A DNA stretch of 64,000 bases from assembly GCA_015680905.1 (NCBI GenBank), contig CM027377.1:59913501-59977500 (forward strand), in the 5' to 3' direction. Position 1 is the first letter of the stretch. Each line of letters starts with the position of its first letter. This document shows positions 10,098 through 20,529 of the stretch, piece after piece. The notes beneath the pieces were generated by a model that worked only from the letters and a program-made list of their open reading frames with translations, made no database searches and was not told where the DNA came from. The DNA is from Coptis chinensis. Its lineage: Eukaryota > Streptophyta > Magnoliopsida > Ranunculales > Ranunculaceae. Position numbers and translations under genes: made by a program.

Positions 10098-11497
10098 AAA
10101 AATTACAACAGTATATAAGATAAAAGTGAGTTAGTTGCACGTAGAATAGACCTTATACTACATTATTGCACAGGTAAACTACATTGTCGCAGAAAAGAGA
10201 AAATATTTGATATGCATAGCGCATATACAATTGGTTTGGAGTTTTTCCCAAATTGTACAGAGATAGTATCACGTCCTAGTTCTTCAAGTGTAGCATTCCT
10301 TCACATGTAGTACAAATCATCCATGAGAATAGCATGTTGCTTTCCCCTCGACTGAGTCAACGGCTATGAAACGGTAGCTGCGATAAAATAGCTTCATAAC
10401 CAGCCTACACTATATTGTCGCATACGTACAATACAGTATCTCACTTAAAATTACCCACCCCTCCATATTTTGTAACCAAAAATGTAACACGTAGTAATGT
10501 TTACTCTTAAATATAAGGATCCATAATTATAATTGCATTTGGGAAGTACATTATATGCATACTTAAAAGTGCTTCACTTTTAAACAAATATTTTCGTTGT
10601 CAGCATCATCACGGTTGTCACCATCATCAACCTTTTTAGCTTCTCCGTCCTGTTAATAGATGAAGAAAATATGGATACAATTAGTACAAATAAGTGCGTG
10701 AGTCAACACTACACACTCTAAATAGTGGAAAAAACATTAAGTTTCAAACAAGTAACCTTATGTCAATCTAGAACTTTCGTTAGCCAATGCTTCATACTCA
10801 CTTTCTTTAGCCAATCATTGCCGCATACATAACCCTTTCTTTTTCACAAGGAATATCAAGTTATTTTTTCTGCATACTCTTACCATGTGCAATGTGCAAA
10901 GCCGTGTAAAGGCCACTTTTAGTTATGGATTCATTCCTCATACGTTTAAAAGTTCACCTGCATACTCTTACACTATTTATTGCAGTATCAAAATTGATGT
11001 AACAAGACATACTATCTCTACCCACACTCAGCTTAAGCCAATTCTGTAATGCGCACTCTGACTGTCCAGACGAATCATTAGTAGTATCCATGTCAGCATT
11101 CTGCAAAATCAACATTTGAGCTTACAACAGTTGAGGTCAAAACAATTGAATTTACACTTCGCATAACTTGTAAATATTTAAGACAAAAGTAGATAGAATC
11201 CTTCAAACACAATAAACCACCCACCCCTTCATCATAAATTGACTTGTTCAGATCAATTGAGATTTCCCCTTCAGACTGCCAAAAAAACAATGGAAGAAAG
11301 ATGTATCCAGTATTGCAATCTACCAACCACAGTGTACAAACAAAAAAGATAAAAGCATGGAAATACCAATTTTGCAGCAGTTGATGTTTGTACTCACGAT
11401 CGGCCGGTATTAACCACCACTTCACCGCAATTATTCTCAACAACTCCACCACTGGTGTTCCGAACATTTTGTAGTTGAGAACCCCCAACGGACTCAT
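10098..11497 (-). pseudogene. Decayed C-terminal remnant of the second DUF1985/Ulp1-like copy
   Basis: The left end (attacaacagtatataaga, about 10103) matches the sequence just downstream of copy 1 (attacaacagtatataagaa, 4006), so the homologous segment probably begins here. On the minus strand, MRNESITKSGLYTALHIAHG near 10890-10950 resembles MRKDAKSGLFASTVIVRHYG, the segment before the C48 fold in copy 1. An open frame at 11093-11497 (SPLGVLNYKMFGTPVVELLR) has no motif I recognise. No His-Asp-Cys protease signature survives, and no FCP1-like domain is visible. Confidence 0.45.
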
Positions 11498-11504
11498 TTT
11501 CCAA

Positions 11505-12132
11505 TTAACTTATGCTTAAGACTTCATTGGGCAGGTCTTCTCCCTCTTCACGTTCTTTTTCAATTTCAACAACATTCTTCTCTGCAATTTGCTGAGATAA
11601 ATCATTATCATTAGAAAGTTTTGTCTTTTGGGTCCTGGGCTTCTTAGTAATGGGTAGAATCTTCAAACTGGACTTGTGTGTGGTCCTCGCCTGCTTCACT
11701 AGATGTTCATGTCGTGTGACTAGAGGTTTAGTTGATGGTTGCCTCTTCCTCAACGGTTAAGGGTTGTTTGAAACTTGCTTGGTGTCTGATTTTCTTTTCT
11801 GCTTGGTAAGACTTCTCCGTCTTGGCAACCTTTTTGCCGACGATTCTGCAAACACATCATCACCACAATCCTCCAGTACCACAGTTTGCCCTTCAGTTCC
11901 CTCAACTTCCATAATAGGTCCAGCAGCTTTGCTTGAAAGCTCCTATAATATCTCCTCAGCTTTTCGTTTAATCACCTGTCATTACAACATGAGATTTATG
12001 CCAACATACATCACTGATACTTATTAGACTGATGGACCAAAGAAACAGAGGAAGATAAAACATTACCTCTATTTGCATTGCTTGATGAAAAAAAATGTCC
12101 AGAGGAACCTGGTTATCAGCAGCTTCTCTCTG
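11505..12132 (-). pseudogene. Linker exons of the second DUF1985/Ulp1-like copy
   Basis: A short exon at about 12066-12132 (REAADNQVPLDIFFHQAMQI, donor GAG|GTAATG) is followed by a longer one reading VIKRKAEEIL, stop, ELSSKAAGPIMEVEG and later KRLPRRRSLTKQKRKSDTK, stop, then RKRQPSTKPLVTRHEH. The Lys/Arg-rich stretches match the nuclear-targeting character of the linker in copy 1. Two in-frame stops show that this copy is dead. Confidence 0.55.
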
Positions 12133-12213
12133 TAACAAACAACCCAATCAAAAACACTTTTAATAGAAACAAACAAGGGATCCGTACTAACAAAACAAAT
12201 TTACAACTTAACC

Positions 12214-13233
12214 TGAACTGCATCTCTGTAGACTCTCATTGCTTGCACATTCCGTGGAACTTGTAAGTCATTCACCACTTGAACTTTTCTCATGTTCTTC
12301 AAACTGGGGTCCCACTTACTGTCCCGCTGGTTTTCCTTGCAACTTTAACCCACCCTAGAAACAAGGGGAAAATATTCCTATCCAATCGATATGCATCCAA
12401 AGAGGGAACGTGAAAGAATATCCACAAGGTGAAAGCAAGTGCGCACCCGTCTAGGGTGTGTGTAAATAGTTTCTCCTGAAAACTGTTAAACTACTTCTCC
12501 ATTTCAGTGTTTAGAAGCTCCACACCAGCTTCAATGCCTTCGAAAGTAAGATAGCCCCATGAAAATGCATCAAACTATTCCAAAACTTGTGCAATGTTGA
12601 CATGAAGTACACTAACTCCGTTCGTAGACTTTGGAATCAAAAAAGCCCCGACCACAAACAATTTGTTCAGGCGGTATATGTCATTCCTAGTCATCTTTTT
12701 CCTCCGTACTGACTTTGACTTAGCTAACGTCCTTGCCGTCAAAATCTCTGTTAGCAAAACATCGTCACAGTAACTCCGCCGAGGTTTGGTTGTCCTGAAA
12801 TACCTTAACCGGAAGGCGGTAGGCACCGTTGAATCCATCCGGAAATACCAGTCAAGAGGTCGATCTGTGGACAGTCTAGTAAGAAGGGCCACGTCCGACT
12901 CCTTGAAAGTTAAGTATACCTCTTTTATTTTGTAAGTCAGTGGTAAAATCCTCTTTCGCAATACTTCCACAATCAGATTGCAGTGGGCAGCATAGTATAC
13001 CTTTTACTGTCAGTCAAATCAACTGTATTAATATCTAGAAGAAAACCGAAAGGTGATTTCCTAAAATCAACCCTTTCATCTATATCAAATGTCGAAAATA
13101 ACTTATCCTCGAGCATTTTCGGACAACATCGACTGGTAACCTTGATACCACCTCGAGGTCGACCGTCTTCAACTTTTTTAGGCTTATATTTATACACATC
13201 TTTCTTCATCCTAGACAAAATAACATAAAACAT
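12214..13233 (-). pseudogene. DUF1985-like N-terminal domain, second copy, broken
   Basis: Two open frames (12973-13233 and 12575-12970) align with the N-terminal domain of the gene at 7500-8876. Matching segments are KMLEDKLFSTFDIDE, KSPFGFLLDINTVDL, ILPLTYKIKEVYLTF, SDVALLTRLSTDRP and DIYRLNKLFVVGAFLIP. The frame changes near 12970, and a stop follows QVLE at 12575. Downstream a conserved exon end (VPRNVQAMRVYRDAVQ with donor CAG|GTTAAG at about 12214) can still be seen. The two copies lie head to tail on the same strand, so this is a tandem duplication or two insertions of a related element. Confidence 0.65.
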
Positions 13234-13463
13234 AATAACATTTTTCTTCCTAATTAGCCAACAGTTTCACCAATCTGAAATAGTAAACATTGTTTTCCCA
13301 ATTAAAATACCTTATCCACCTCTACCAGTAACTACAATAATATATCTCATGATCAAATGTAATTACCAAATTCGACAATGAAAATAACTAAAGCAGCATT
13401 GTCTTATGTGATGTATCACTGTGTGGGAGATATTTATCTATATCTATGGAACAACCTTGTACC
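13234..13463. other. No recognisable gene
   Basis: A short AT-rich spacer upstream of the second DUF1985-like copy. The words attcgacaatgaaaataa and agcattgtctta resemble sequence near 36010-36050, hinting at an old shared repeat. Confidence 0.35.
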
Positions 13464-13485
13464 CAAATTGAAAGTTTTTTTCAAA

Positions 13486-14182
13486 GGGGCGCGGTATTGG
13501 CACCCCCATAAATGGGACTAACACCCCTTTGATAAAAAGTAAAACAATAATGGTTATTTCTTATATGTCCTTTTACACCCCACATGCCCATAGTTCTATG
13601 GCAGGCAGTTGCCACGAGATCTCATATCCCATGGCGGTAATTTTTGCGAGATCGCGACAATCCACGGCATCGGTTGTTGCGAGATCCCATATCCCCGGCG
13701 GTATTGCGGCATTTTTTTTTTTATTTTTTTTTACTTCAAATTTTACTTATTGAACACACACGACATATGGATATCTCATTTTCTTCTTTAAAGTTTCTTT
13801 ATACACTCCAAGAACAACACCAAAACCATGACAAAAAAAAATGTACAATCGAGCCATAATTTTGATATCTCGCGGCAAATATTTTCATATAAGAAAAAAA
13901 TTTGATCAAATTAATGAAGAAAAGTTTTGATAATTAACACAAACAAAGACTCCATTTTTAGTAAACAAAATCATCTCGCGGCAACTAACTTTTTTTATGG
14001 TGGCTATTAAAAAAAAAATAAAAAGGACCCATGGCAACCACTTTCCGTGGGATATGGGATCTCGCGGCAACCCAATGTCGTGGATTGAGCGATCCTGCGG
14101 TAGCTGCTTGCCCATTAGTGTTTTTTGTGTATTTAATGGAGGGGTGCTAGTCCCATTTATGGGGGTGTCAATACCGCGGCCC
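13486..14182. mobile_element. Mutator-type MITE, copy 1, with 9-bp target-site duplication
   Basis: Ends are GGGGCGCGGTATTGGCAC and its imperfect inverse ending CAATACCGCGGCCC; the terminal inverted repeats extend to about 45 bp (including CCCCATAAATGGGACTA). The flanks are tttttcaaa at 13477-13485 and again at 14183-14191, a perfect 9-bp duplication as expected for Mutator-like elements. The neighbouring tandem units provide the empty site (gtttttttcaaattgag). There is no transposase. Subterminal arms carry repeated words such as gatatgggatctcgcggcaa in inverted orientation, so much of the element can fold back. Confidence 0.9.
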
Positions 14183-15308
14183 TTTTTCAAATTGAGAAGA
14201 CAGATCATTATAACCGAACACCCACCATGATAACCAACTCTATCATAACCTTCCTTTCAAATATTTTCATATTACTACATGACAAAAAAAAAATTCGAAA
14301 AAAGATTAAGCGTCGTGACAAAAATATCTGGGGAATATCATAAACAACAATAGAGAAATACAAAGACATCAATATGATTTAGTGATATGTCTTGACATTT
14401 TACTATTTAAGATTTTTCCCTTATTATATTTGTCATGATGCTAAACCTTTTATCCAAACTTCACCTAAAACGTAAGGAAATAATTGAAAAGTTGGACATG
14501 AAAGAGTTACCTACCTCCGGTGGATGTACTGTTATAATGATCTATCCTCTCAAATTGAAAGTTTTTTTCAAATTGAGAAGACAGATCATTATAACCGAAC
14601 ACCCATCGGGATAGCCAACTCTATCATAACCTTCCTTTCAAATATTTTCATATTACTACATGACAATAAAAAATCCGAAAAAAGATTAAGCGTCATGACA
14701 AAAATATCTAGGGAATATCATAAACAACAATAGAGAAATGCAAAGACATCAATATGATTTAGTGATATGTCTTGACATTTTACTGTTTAAGATTTTTCCC
14801 TTATTATATTTGTCACGATGCTAAACCTTTCACCCAAACTTCACCTAAAACATAAAGAAATAATTGAAAAGTTGGACATAAAAGAGTTACCTACCTCTGG
14901 TGGATGTACAGTTATAATGATCTATCCTCTCAAATTGAAAGTTTTTTTCAAATTGAGAAGACAAACCATTATGACCGAACACATACCGGGATAGCCAACT
15001 CTATCATAACCTTCCTTTCAAATATTTTCATATTACTACATGACAAAAAAAAAATTCCAAAAAAAGATTAAGCGTCGTGATAAAAATATTTAGGGAATAT
15101 CATAAACAATAATAGAGAAATGCAAAGACATTAATATGATTTAGTGATATGTCTTGACATTTTACTGTTTAAGATTTTTCCCTTATTATATTTGTCACGA
15201 TGCTAAACCTTTCACCCAAACTTCACCTAAAACGTAAGGAAATAATTGAAAAGTTGGACATGAAATAGTTACTTACCTCAGGTGGATGTACTGTTATAAT
15301 GATCTATC

Positions 15309-15891
15309 TAGGGGTGTCCATAGTTCAGTTCGGTCCGATTTAAGATAAAAACTTGGCCCGAACCAAACTAATCGGTTCACAAAAATAGCAACCGACACCG
15401 AACCGTCAAGTGTTTAAAACCGATTATGAACCGAACCGAAACATTAAATACCACCGTGAACTTTGCCCACAAACATTAAATCGGTTCGGTTCGGTTACAA
15501 ATTTCTGTTCATGGACTTTGCCAATAAACATTAAATACCATCGTCAAGCGCACTAATAGAGCCCATAAGTGCAACTTTCGAGGCCCATATCCCAGCTAGT
15601 ATATTTATATCTTCATTGTGGTGTTACTTTTGGTTATTTAAGCAATATGGGACTAAAACAAAGTGTTATTCCAGCAATCCAACTTACCAAGTTACCATCA
15701 TTACCTTCTCTTCTTCATCATTACCGGTTCGGTTCCGATTAAATTGGTTAACCGATGTATGAAACCGAAAACCGCACCGAAGGGGTTGGTTCTTATTTGT
15801 CAGAACCAAAAACCGAATTGGGTGAGCTATAAACCGAGAAAACCAACCAGTTTGGTCCGGTTCGGTTTTCGGTTATTTGTAGACAGCCTTA
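15309..15891. mobile_element. hAT-type non-autonomous element with 8-bp target-site duplication
   Basis: The element starts TAGGGGTGTCCATAG and ends CTGTAGACAGCCTTA-like (gacagcctta), giving short inverted ends TAGGGGTGTC and TAAGGCTGTC. The flank gatctatc is present at 15301-15308 and 15892-15899. An 8-bp duplication with ends of this form points to the hAT superfamily. The interior is rich in cggttcggttcggt-type words, mirrored as aaccgaaccgaa, and contains no transposase. It inserted between two units of the 380-bp array. Confidence 0.85.
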
Positions 15892-16190
15892 GATCTATCT
15901 TCTCAAATTAAAAGTTCTTTTCAAATTGAAAAGACAGATAATTATAACCGAACACCCACCTAGATAGCCAACTCTATCATAAATTTCCTTTCAAATATTT
16001 TCATATTACTACATGACGAAAAAAAAGATTAAGCAATATCTAGGGAATATCATAAACAACAATAGAGTAATGCAAAGACATCAATATGATTTAGTGATAT
16101 GTCTTAACATTTTACTATTTAAGATTTTTCCCTTATTATATTTGTCATGATGTTAAACCTTTTATCCAAACTTAACCTAACCGTAAGGAA

Positions 16191-17426
16191 ATAACACTAC
16201 ACATTTGTTCAAGAAAAAAAAATATGGGAAAATGGTGAAAATATAAGGGTTCCGAAAATATAATTGCACAAATACGAATACAATCACGTCAAATTAAAAT
16301 CAAAACTTTAAGTGTACCTTCCACTGCAGATGCAAATCGGGTATACAATTTCGTTTTCAATTTAGGGTTTGAGTTTGGTGTTTGAGGCTTTCTCCCTAAA
16401 TTGAAGAGAAAAAGCCTCAAATAAGGGTTTTCGGGTTGGAGAGAGAAAAGGTCATTTTGGACATTTGGAGAGAGAATACGCGAATCAATTTCCCTTCAAA
16501 TTGACTTATTTGGGTTACAATTTTCAAATTTTATTGGGTCCCACAAAAATTACTTTTTCTTCAATGTGCAGTACTATAAATGCACTCAATGTGCAGTGTT
16601 CTACACCGCCGATTTCAAATCTTTCATCAAAACTGAATAAGGGTAAAACCGGTAGATCAATTGTTTAACAGGTTACACCAAGTTACCAAATCTGTGTTGG
16701 AAATAAAGCATTGGTTTTGATATTGTATAATAGAATTTTGAAGTGATTAATATAGAAAAAGGGAGCACTGAATCTTCTTTCATAATTATTGATTGAATTG
16801 AATTGAATTGAAATTTTTATGAATGAATTCAAATCGCTTAAGGAAACTCTTCGGTTATCAAATCTTTTGTATTTTGCTCTTTTTGTATTTACCTCATTCT
16901 TCCTCTCTCTGTCAATTCAATTTCCAATTACCACAATCTCCATAACTCAACCAAAACTAATCCCCGTCTCAATGGGTTAACTTGGATTTTGTATCTGAAA
17001 TGAGATTTTGGGATTTCGTTTGTCTCTTTCTTCGTTCCAATCAAGGTCAGTTATCGTGCTTGATTTTGACTTTATGATGATTAATAATGGTAAGATGAAT
17101 CCTGTGTTTATTGTACCTACCACATGCATAAAGTTTTGATGTCAGATGCCTTGTGAGATGGTTTTTTGATTCTTCCCTTCTGACTTCTGACTTTTTTGTC
17201 AGATCTTACTTTTTAACTCAATGCAAAAAAGTTGTTGACATGGATTTTTTTTTCGTATGATTTGGAACACCCCGTGGTCTAATTGAAGTCATGATGGACA
17301 CAAGTGGTACTTTCTCGACTTTTACATTGTTCAATTACTGGGCTCAATTTGGACATCCACGATACATATCAAGAAAGTAAGTATCAATAAACACCCATAT
17401 CCTGATATTTTGTACTATGTGTGTAG
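16191..17426. other. 5' region of the dsRNA-binding gene copy A; no coding sequence proved
   Basis: This stretch lies upstream of the dsRNA-binding exon and ends in a good 3' splice site (TTTTGTACTATGTGTGTAG). It probably contains the 5' untranslated exon or exons, introns and promoter, but I cannot fix a first exon. A short gaattgaattgaattgaa microsatellite occurs near 16795-16812. Confidence 0.35.
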
Positions 17427-17626
17427 GTATTCCAGATGAATGCATGTATAAGAACCGACTGCAAGAGTATGCTCAGAAATCCAAACTGCCACTTCTGACC
17501 TATACTACTAAAAGCTTTGGAACTGTGCCACAATTTAGATCTTCTATTTTGGTTTATGGGGTAAATTATATGTCGGTTGAGACATTTCTACATAAGAAAG
17601 AGGCAGAACGTAATGCTACTAAAGTT
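17427..17626 (+). pseudogene. Double-stranded-RNA-binding protein (DRB type), first domain only, copy A
   Basis: After the splice acceptor the exon reads YKNRLQEYAQKSKLPLLTY, then FGTVPQFRSSILVYGVNYMS and ETFLHKKEAERNATKV. This is the N-terminal dsRNA-binding domain of plant DRB proteins, which partner Dicer-like enzymes in small-RNA pathways. The domain stops abruptly after ATKV, where the complete copy at 34675 continues with its last helix (ALESILKKVKDEG). Here the reading frame runs straight into sequence equivalent to the 3' flank of the other copy (17641 onward). An internal deletion has therefore removed the end of domain 1, domain 2 and the introns. Confidence 0.8.
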
Positions 17627-17639
17627 TATTCTACTGCAT

Positions 17640-17900
17640 TCAACCCTAAACACATGCATAAATTTCAAAGCACTCATTTACATTATGGAAAGGGGAAAAC
17701 ATTAGGGATTTACATTATGGACCTAAAACATTAACACTTGCATAAACTAGTAAGATGATAATGACAATAATCATCACATGTACAAATATCCCAACATTAA
17801 ACAAACAAACAACAGAACCCCACAACTAAATTGAATTCTTTTCTTCCCAATGGCACTGAAGAGGCTACCATGTTACACAATTTCAAGATTCACTATCTTC
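17640..17900. repeat. Duplicated segment shared with 35395-35640
   Basis: From aaccctaaacacatgcat onward this block matches 35399-35640 closely, including aacagaaccccacaactaaa. It joins the 3' side of the dsRNA-binding gene to the end of the convergent small gene in both places, which shows that the two loci are paralogous. Confidence 0.8.
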
Positions 17901-18284
17901 TGAAGTGTCGTCTGATGAATCTAGTATAACATCTTTTATTTGTTTTAATTTGCGCTTCCGTTTACGACACCACAAAACCAACCACCTAATTTTTTGGCGG
18001 TAATATGCAAGGGCCAACTCTGCCCCCATCAAAACCAACTGCTTAATTTCTTGGCGGTGATATGCAAGGGCCAACTCTGCCCCCGTCTCTGTATTTTTCA
18101 GCATCATATTGTATTCATAGACAAATAAATCTAGCTTGGCATAGAGAATATCTAACTCCATTTGTCCTTCCACACTCAATTCCTTCTTCAACTTGTTGAT
18201 GGACAATAATATTTTTTCTAGATTTTCCACCATCAGATTTGGTGGAGGATTTGGTGGAAGAGATGACCCCAAAGTACTTGACAT
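17883..18284 (-). CDS. Small hypothetical protein with a tandem 19-residue repeat
   Basis: The frame of 133 codons starts MSSTLGSSLPPNPPPNLM and contains a likely helical stretch (EKILLSINKLKKELSVEGQM). Two copies of a 19-residue unit follow, GAELALAYHRQEIKQLVLM and GAELALAYYRQKIRWLVL, and then a basic tract (CRKRKRKLKQIKD) and an acidic Ser-rich tail (SSDDTSEDSES). I do not recognise the family. A homologous exon without the internal repeat (TGELALAHKRQRMRQLDLH) is present on the minus strand near 35600-35756. The gene lies tail to tail with the dsRNA-binding gene in both paralogous loci. It may be intact, or the last exon of a longer gene cut off by retroelement 1 at 18475. Confidence 0.5.
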   Translation of the reverse strand: MSSTLGSSLPPNPPPNLMVENLEKILLSINKLKKELSVEGQMELDILYAKLDLFVYEYNMMLKNTETGAELALAYHRQEIKQLVLMGAELALAYYRQKIRWLVLWCRKRKRKLKQIKDVILDSSDDTSEDSES

Positions 18285-18474
18285 TTCCGTTGTGCTATCA
18301 CACCTAAATTTCTACTTCAAACTATGAGACAAACTTCTACTGGAGTAGAGAAAGACAATATCGTATATATCATGCAATTGTACAGTGTGTCATGCAAGAT
18401 TCTGAATGACACCACCAGAACTTACCGCGAAAGACTGGTCTGAATCTTCAGGAGCACAATTCAACTTTATGATC
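18285..18474. other. Upstream flank of the hypothetical gene, ending at the retroelement target site
   Basis: No coding motif is visible. The last five bases, tgatc (18470-18474), are the target site duplicated by retroelement 1. The sequence resumes at 30608 after the element. Confidence 0.6.
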
Positions 18475-19985
18475 TGATAAGATCCCAAAACTGTAGTTTT
18501 AACCCCTTAACCATCATACTTTTAGACCAATTATGTGAGTAATAATTAAGAGTTAATAGTGATTACGTGTTTTTTATGCATTTCAGGCTTCAAAGTCCAT
18601 GATGTGCAGAAATGTGCCACTTTAGCGAGATAAAGGAGCAAAGGTCGGTTGCTAAGGAGTTCCGTGATTAAAGGCCAAGATTCAAGAAGACAAAGCCTTT
18701 GTAAAGCTCCGTCAAAAGCTGAAAAGTCGACGCGGGCAGAAACAGCACACTAAGTCAATAGAACTTCTGAAGGCCGTATCTTTTGACTCAGACCTCGGAA
18801 TTGGGCCTACCTTATGTCAAAACGACCGACTCGGAAAGAGCTTTCCAATGGTCTAAGCCTTGACCCAATCAGAGGAGCAGAAGTGGACGAAAAGTCTGTT
18901 GAAGCCAAATCCAGCTGAAGAGCCCTTTTCGGACTGAAAGGAATTGGGTTTTGGGCCCGATTTTCCGGCCAAAAATATGGCTCCAAGCCCATGCACGATT
19001 TTTGGATCTGAAAGTATAAAAACAAGAGTTGGATTCTTTATAGATATAAATAGTTAGGTTAGAAAATAAATGAGTTTAGAATAGAAAGTATCCATTAAAC
19101 CTTAGTTCTAGATCCAGTTTTAGATTAAATTAATTAGTTTTTATTCTTGTTTTAAATTCAGTATTACATTATTGTATTGATTTTTATTAGATTAATAAAT
19201 TAGTGTTCTTGATAATCTAGTTCATTTCCTTTACTTAATTAGTTTAATTCTTAGATTCAATAGTTGTCTTAATTAGATTGAAATAATTCTTGCATGAGTA
19301 GTTGCTATTGAAGTTTAAATTAAGCAAATTTCAATCTTTAGATCATGTCTTGTTCTAATTTGATTGGAAATGATAGCGTGATAATTCTCGGCTAAACCTC
19401 CATTAGAGGGGGTTGCGAAGCCTCGATGAAGGCTTGATTCGTGTTAATGTTGAATAGTCGTAATTTCCTTTCCTCTCTAGAAACGATTAGTTCACCATGA
19501 GAATGGGTGTAATCGTTCACATGCTAGTTATGAATTGGTAGAAATGCCATGTGTAATTAGGGATTAGGAATAACCAGATTGTTCTGTGAAGCAGTTCAAT
19601 TCGGATTACGACGATTCGTCGTTAGTGGATTAAGTTGAGCTAAGGTGGAATCAATCCCTCTCTAACTCCTTATCATAGAATCGACGTAGTATTCCCATAG
19701 TTGTTTAAATAGTCGACTAGTTGCATCTTGTGGGTAGTTGCATCGTAGTCTACTTATCATTTCGTAAATCTCTCATTAGACTTAGAGTAGAGTAATTAGA
19801 CTAGAAAACACAGCATGTGGAAGGACTAGGAGTGGAACAAACTTCCTACTCCACTATATCTGTTCAATAGATCGAGAGTAGAACAATCTTTGATAAATTT
19901 AGACACGTAATTAAGTTTTAGTTTACTTACGTTTTGAGTTTTCTCGTTCATTTCGTAGGTAAACTTTATCTTTTTATGGTTATCA
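18475..19985 (+). repeat. 5' LTR of retroelement 1
   Basis: It begins TGATAAGATCCCAAAACTG and ends TTTTATGGTTATCA. A TATA-like box (tataaaaac) lies near 19015, a plausible promoter for the genomic RNA. It differs from its 3' partner at scattered single bases (for example the partner has TGATAAGAGCCC). Confidence 0.92.
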
Positions 19986-19987
19986 AA

Positions 19988-20000
19988 TGGCGCCGCTACC
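19988..20000 (+). promoter_or_regulatory. Primer-binding site, tRNA-Asp type (element 1)
   Basis: Two bases after the LTR end is TGGCGCCGCTACC, close to the tRNA-Asp complement TGGCGCCGTTGCC used by Athila-type elements. It would prime minus-strand cDNA synthesis. Confidence 0.85.
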
Positions 20001-20099
20001 ATCTTAGTTACCTTTAGCATTATTTTCTTACTATAATTAGTCATTTTTAAGTCCCATTAAACCCACCCACCCTTGTTCGATTCTAACTGTGGTTGTCTT

Positions 20100-20300
20100 T
20101 TTCAGCATTAAACTTCCTCGGAAAAAAAAAATTGCGCGGGGCGCGCCAAGGGAGCGCACTGCGCTTAAAGTTCTTGGAAGCCGAAGCGACCCGCGCCCAA
20201 ACCGAGCGCGACCCGCGCTCAAACACTGTAACTCTAAGTTTACACTGAGTGCACCTGCGCCCAAAGTGAGCGCACCCGCGCCCTGAGCTGAATTTTGCCG
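20100..20300 (+). repeat. GC-rich leader repeats of element 1
   Basis: Between primer site and gag, an otherwise AT-rich element becomes GC-rich, with recurring words gagcgcgacccgcgctc, gagtgcacctgcgcccaa and gagcgcacccgcgccc. Each is a near-palindrome around GCGC and could fold in the RNA. The same type of motif recurs before the last ORF (26100-26290) and in the leaders of elements 3 and 4. Confidence 0.75.
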
Positions 20301-20529
20301 GATTTCCACAGGTTTGATTCGAACTCCGATTTTTCAAGTTTTTTCAGTGTTCTAACTTGTTATATACACTGAACACGCGTAAACAAGGCGCTATTCATAA
20401 GCGAAGCAATGACTTAATCAGGTATTCCTTTCTTCCACACCACCTCGCATCTCCGTTAAAGGTTTATACTAGTATATCGAGATTGTTTGGAGTGTTGGCG
20501 TGTTTAGCTAAGTTTGGTCTTAGCCTTGT

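Larger units (their letters stand above)
13464..16190. repeat. Tandem array with units of about 380 bp, interrupted twice
   Basis: The word aattgagaag, marking the unit start, recurs at 14190, 14571 and 14951, giving a period of 380-381 bp. A fourth, partial and diverged unit begins near 15905 and fades out by about 16190. Each unit reads from caaattgaaagttttttt through tcaaatattttcatatta to ggtggatgtactgttataat. Unit 1 is split by a Mutator-type MITE (13486-14182), and the junction between units 3 and 4 by a hAT-type element (15309-15891). The array is a small satellite-like or tandem-duplicated noncoding sequence. Confidence 0.85.

Noticed and set aside
15310..15891. cggttcggtt words considered as a telomere-like repeat
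   Set aside because: The word does not match the plant telomere repeat and is confined to a hAT-type element with its own TSD.
13464..16190. Possible CRISPR or centromeric array
   Set aside because: Units of 380 bp are directly contiguous with no spacers, the array has only about four units, and the host is a eukaryote. It may be a minor satellite, but a centromere claim is not supported.
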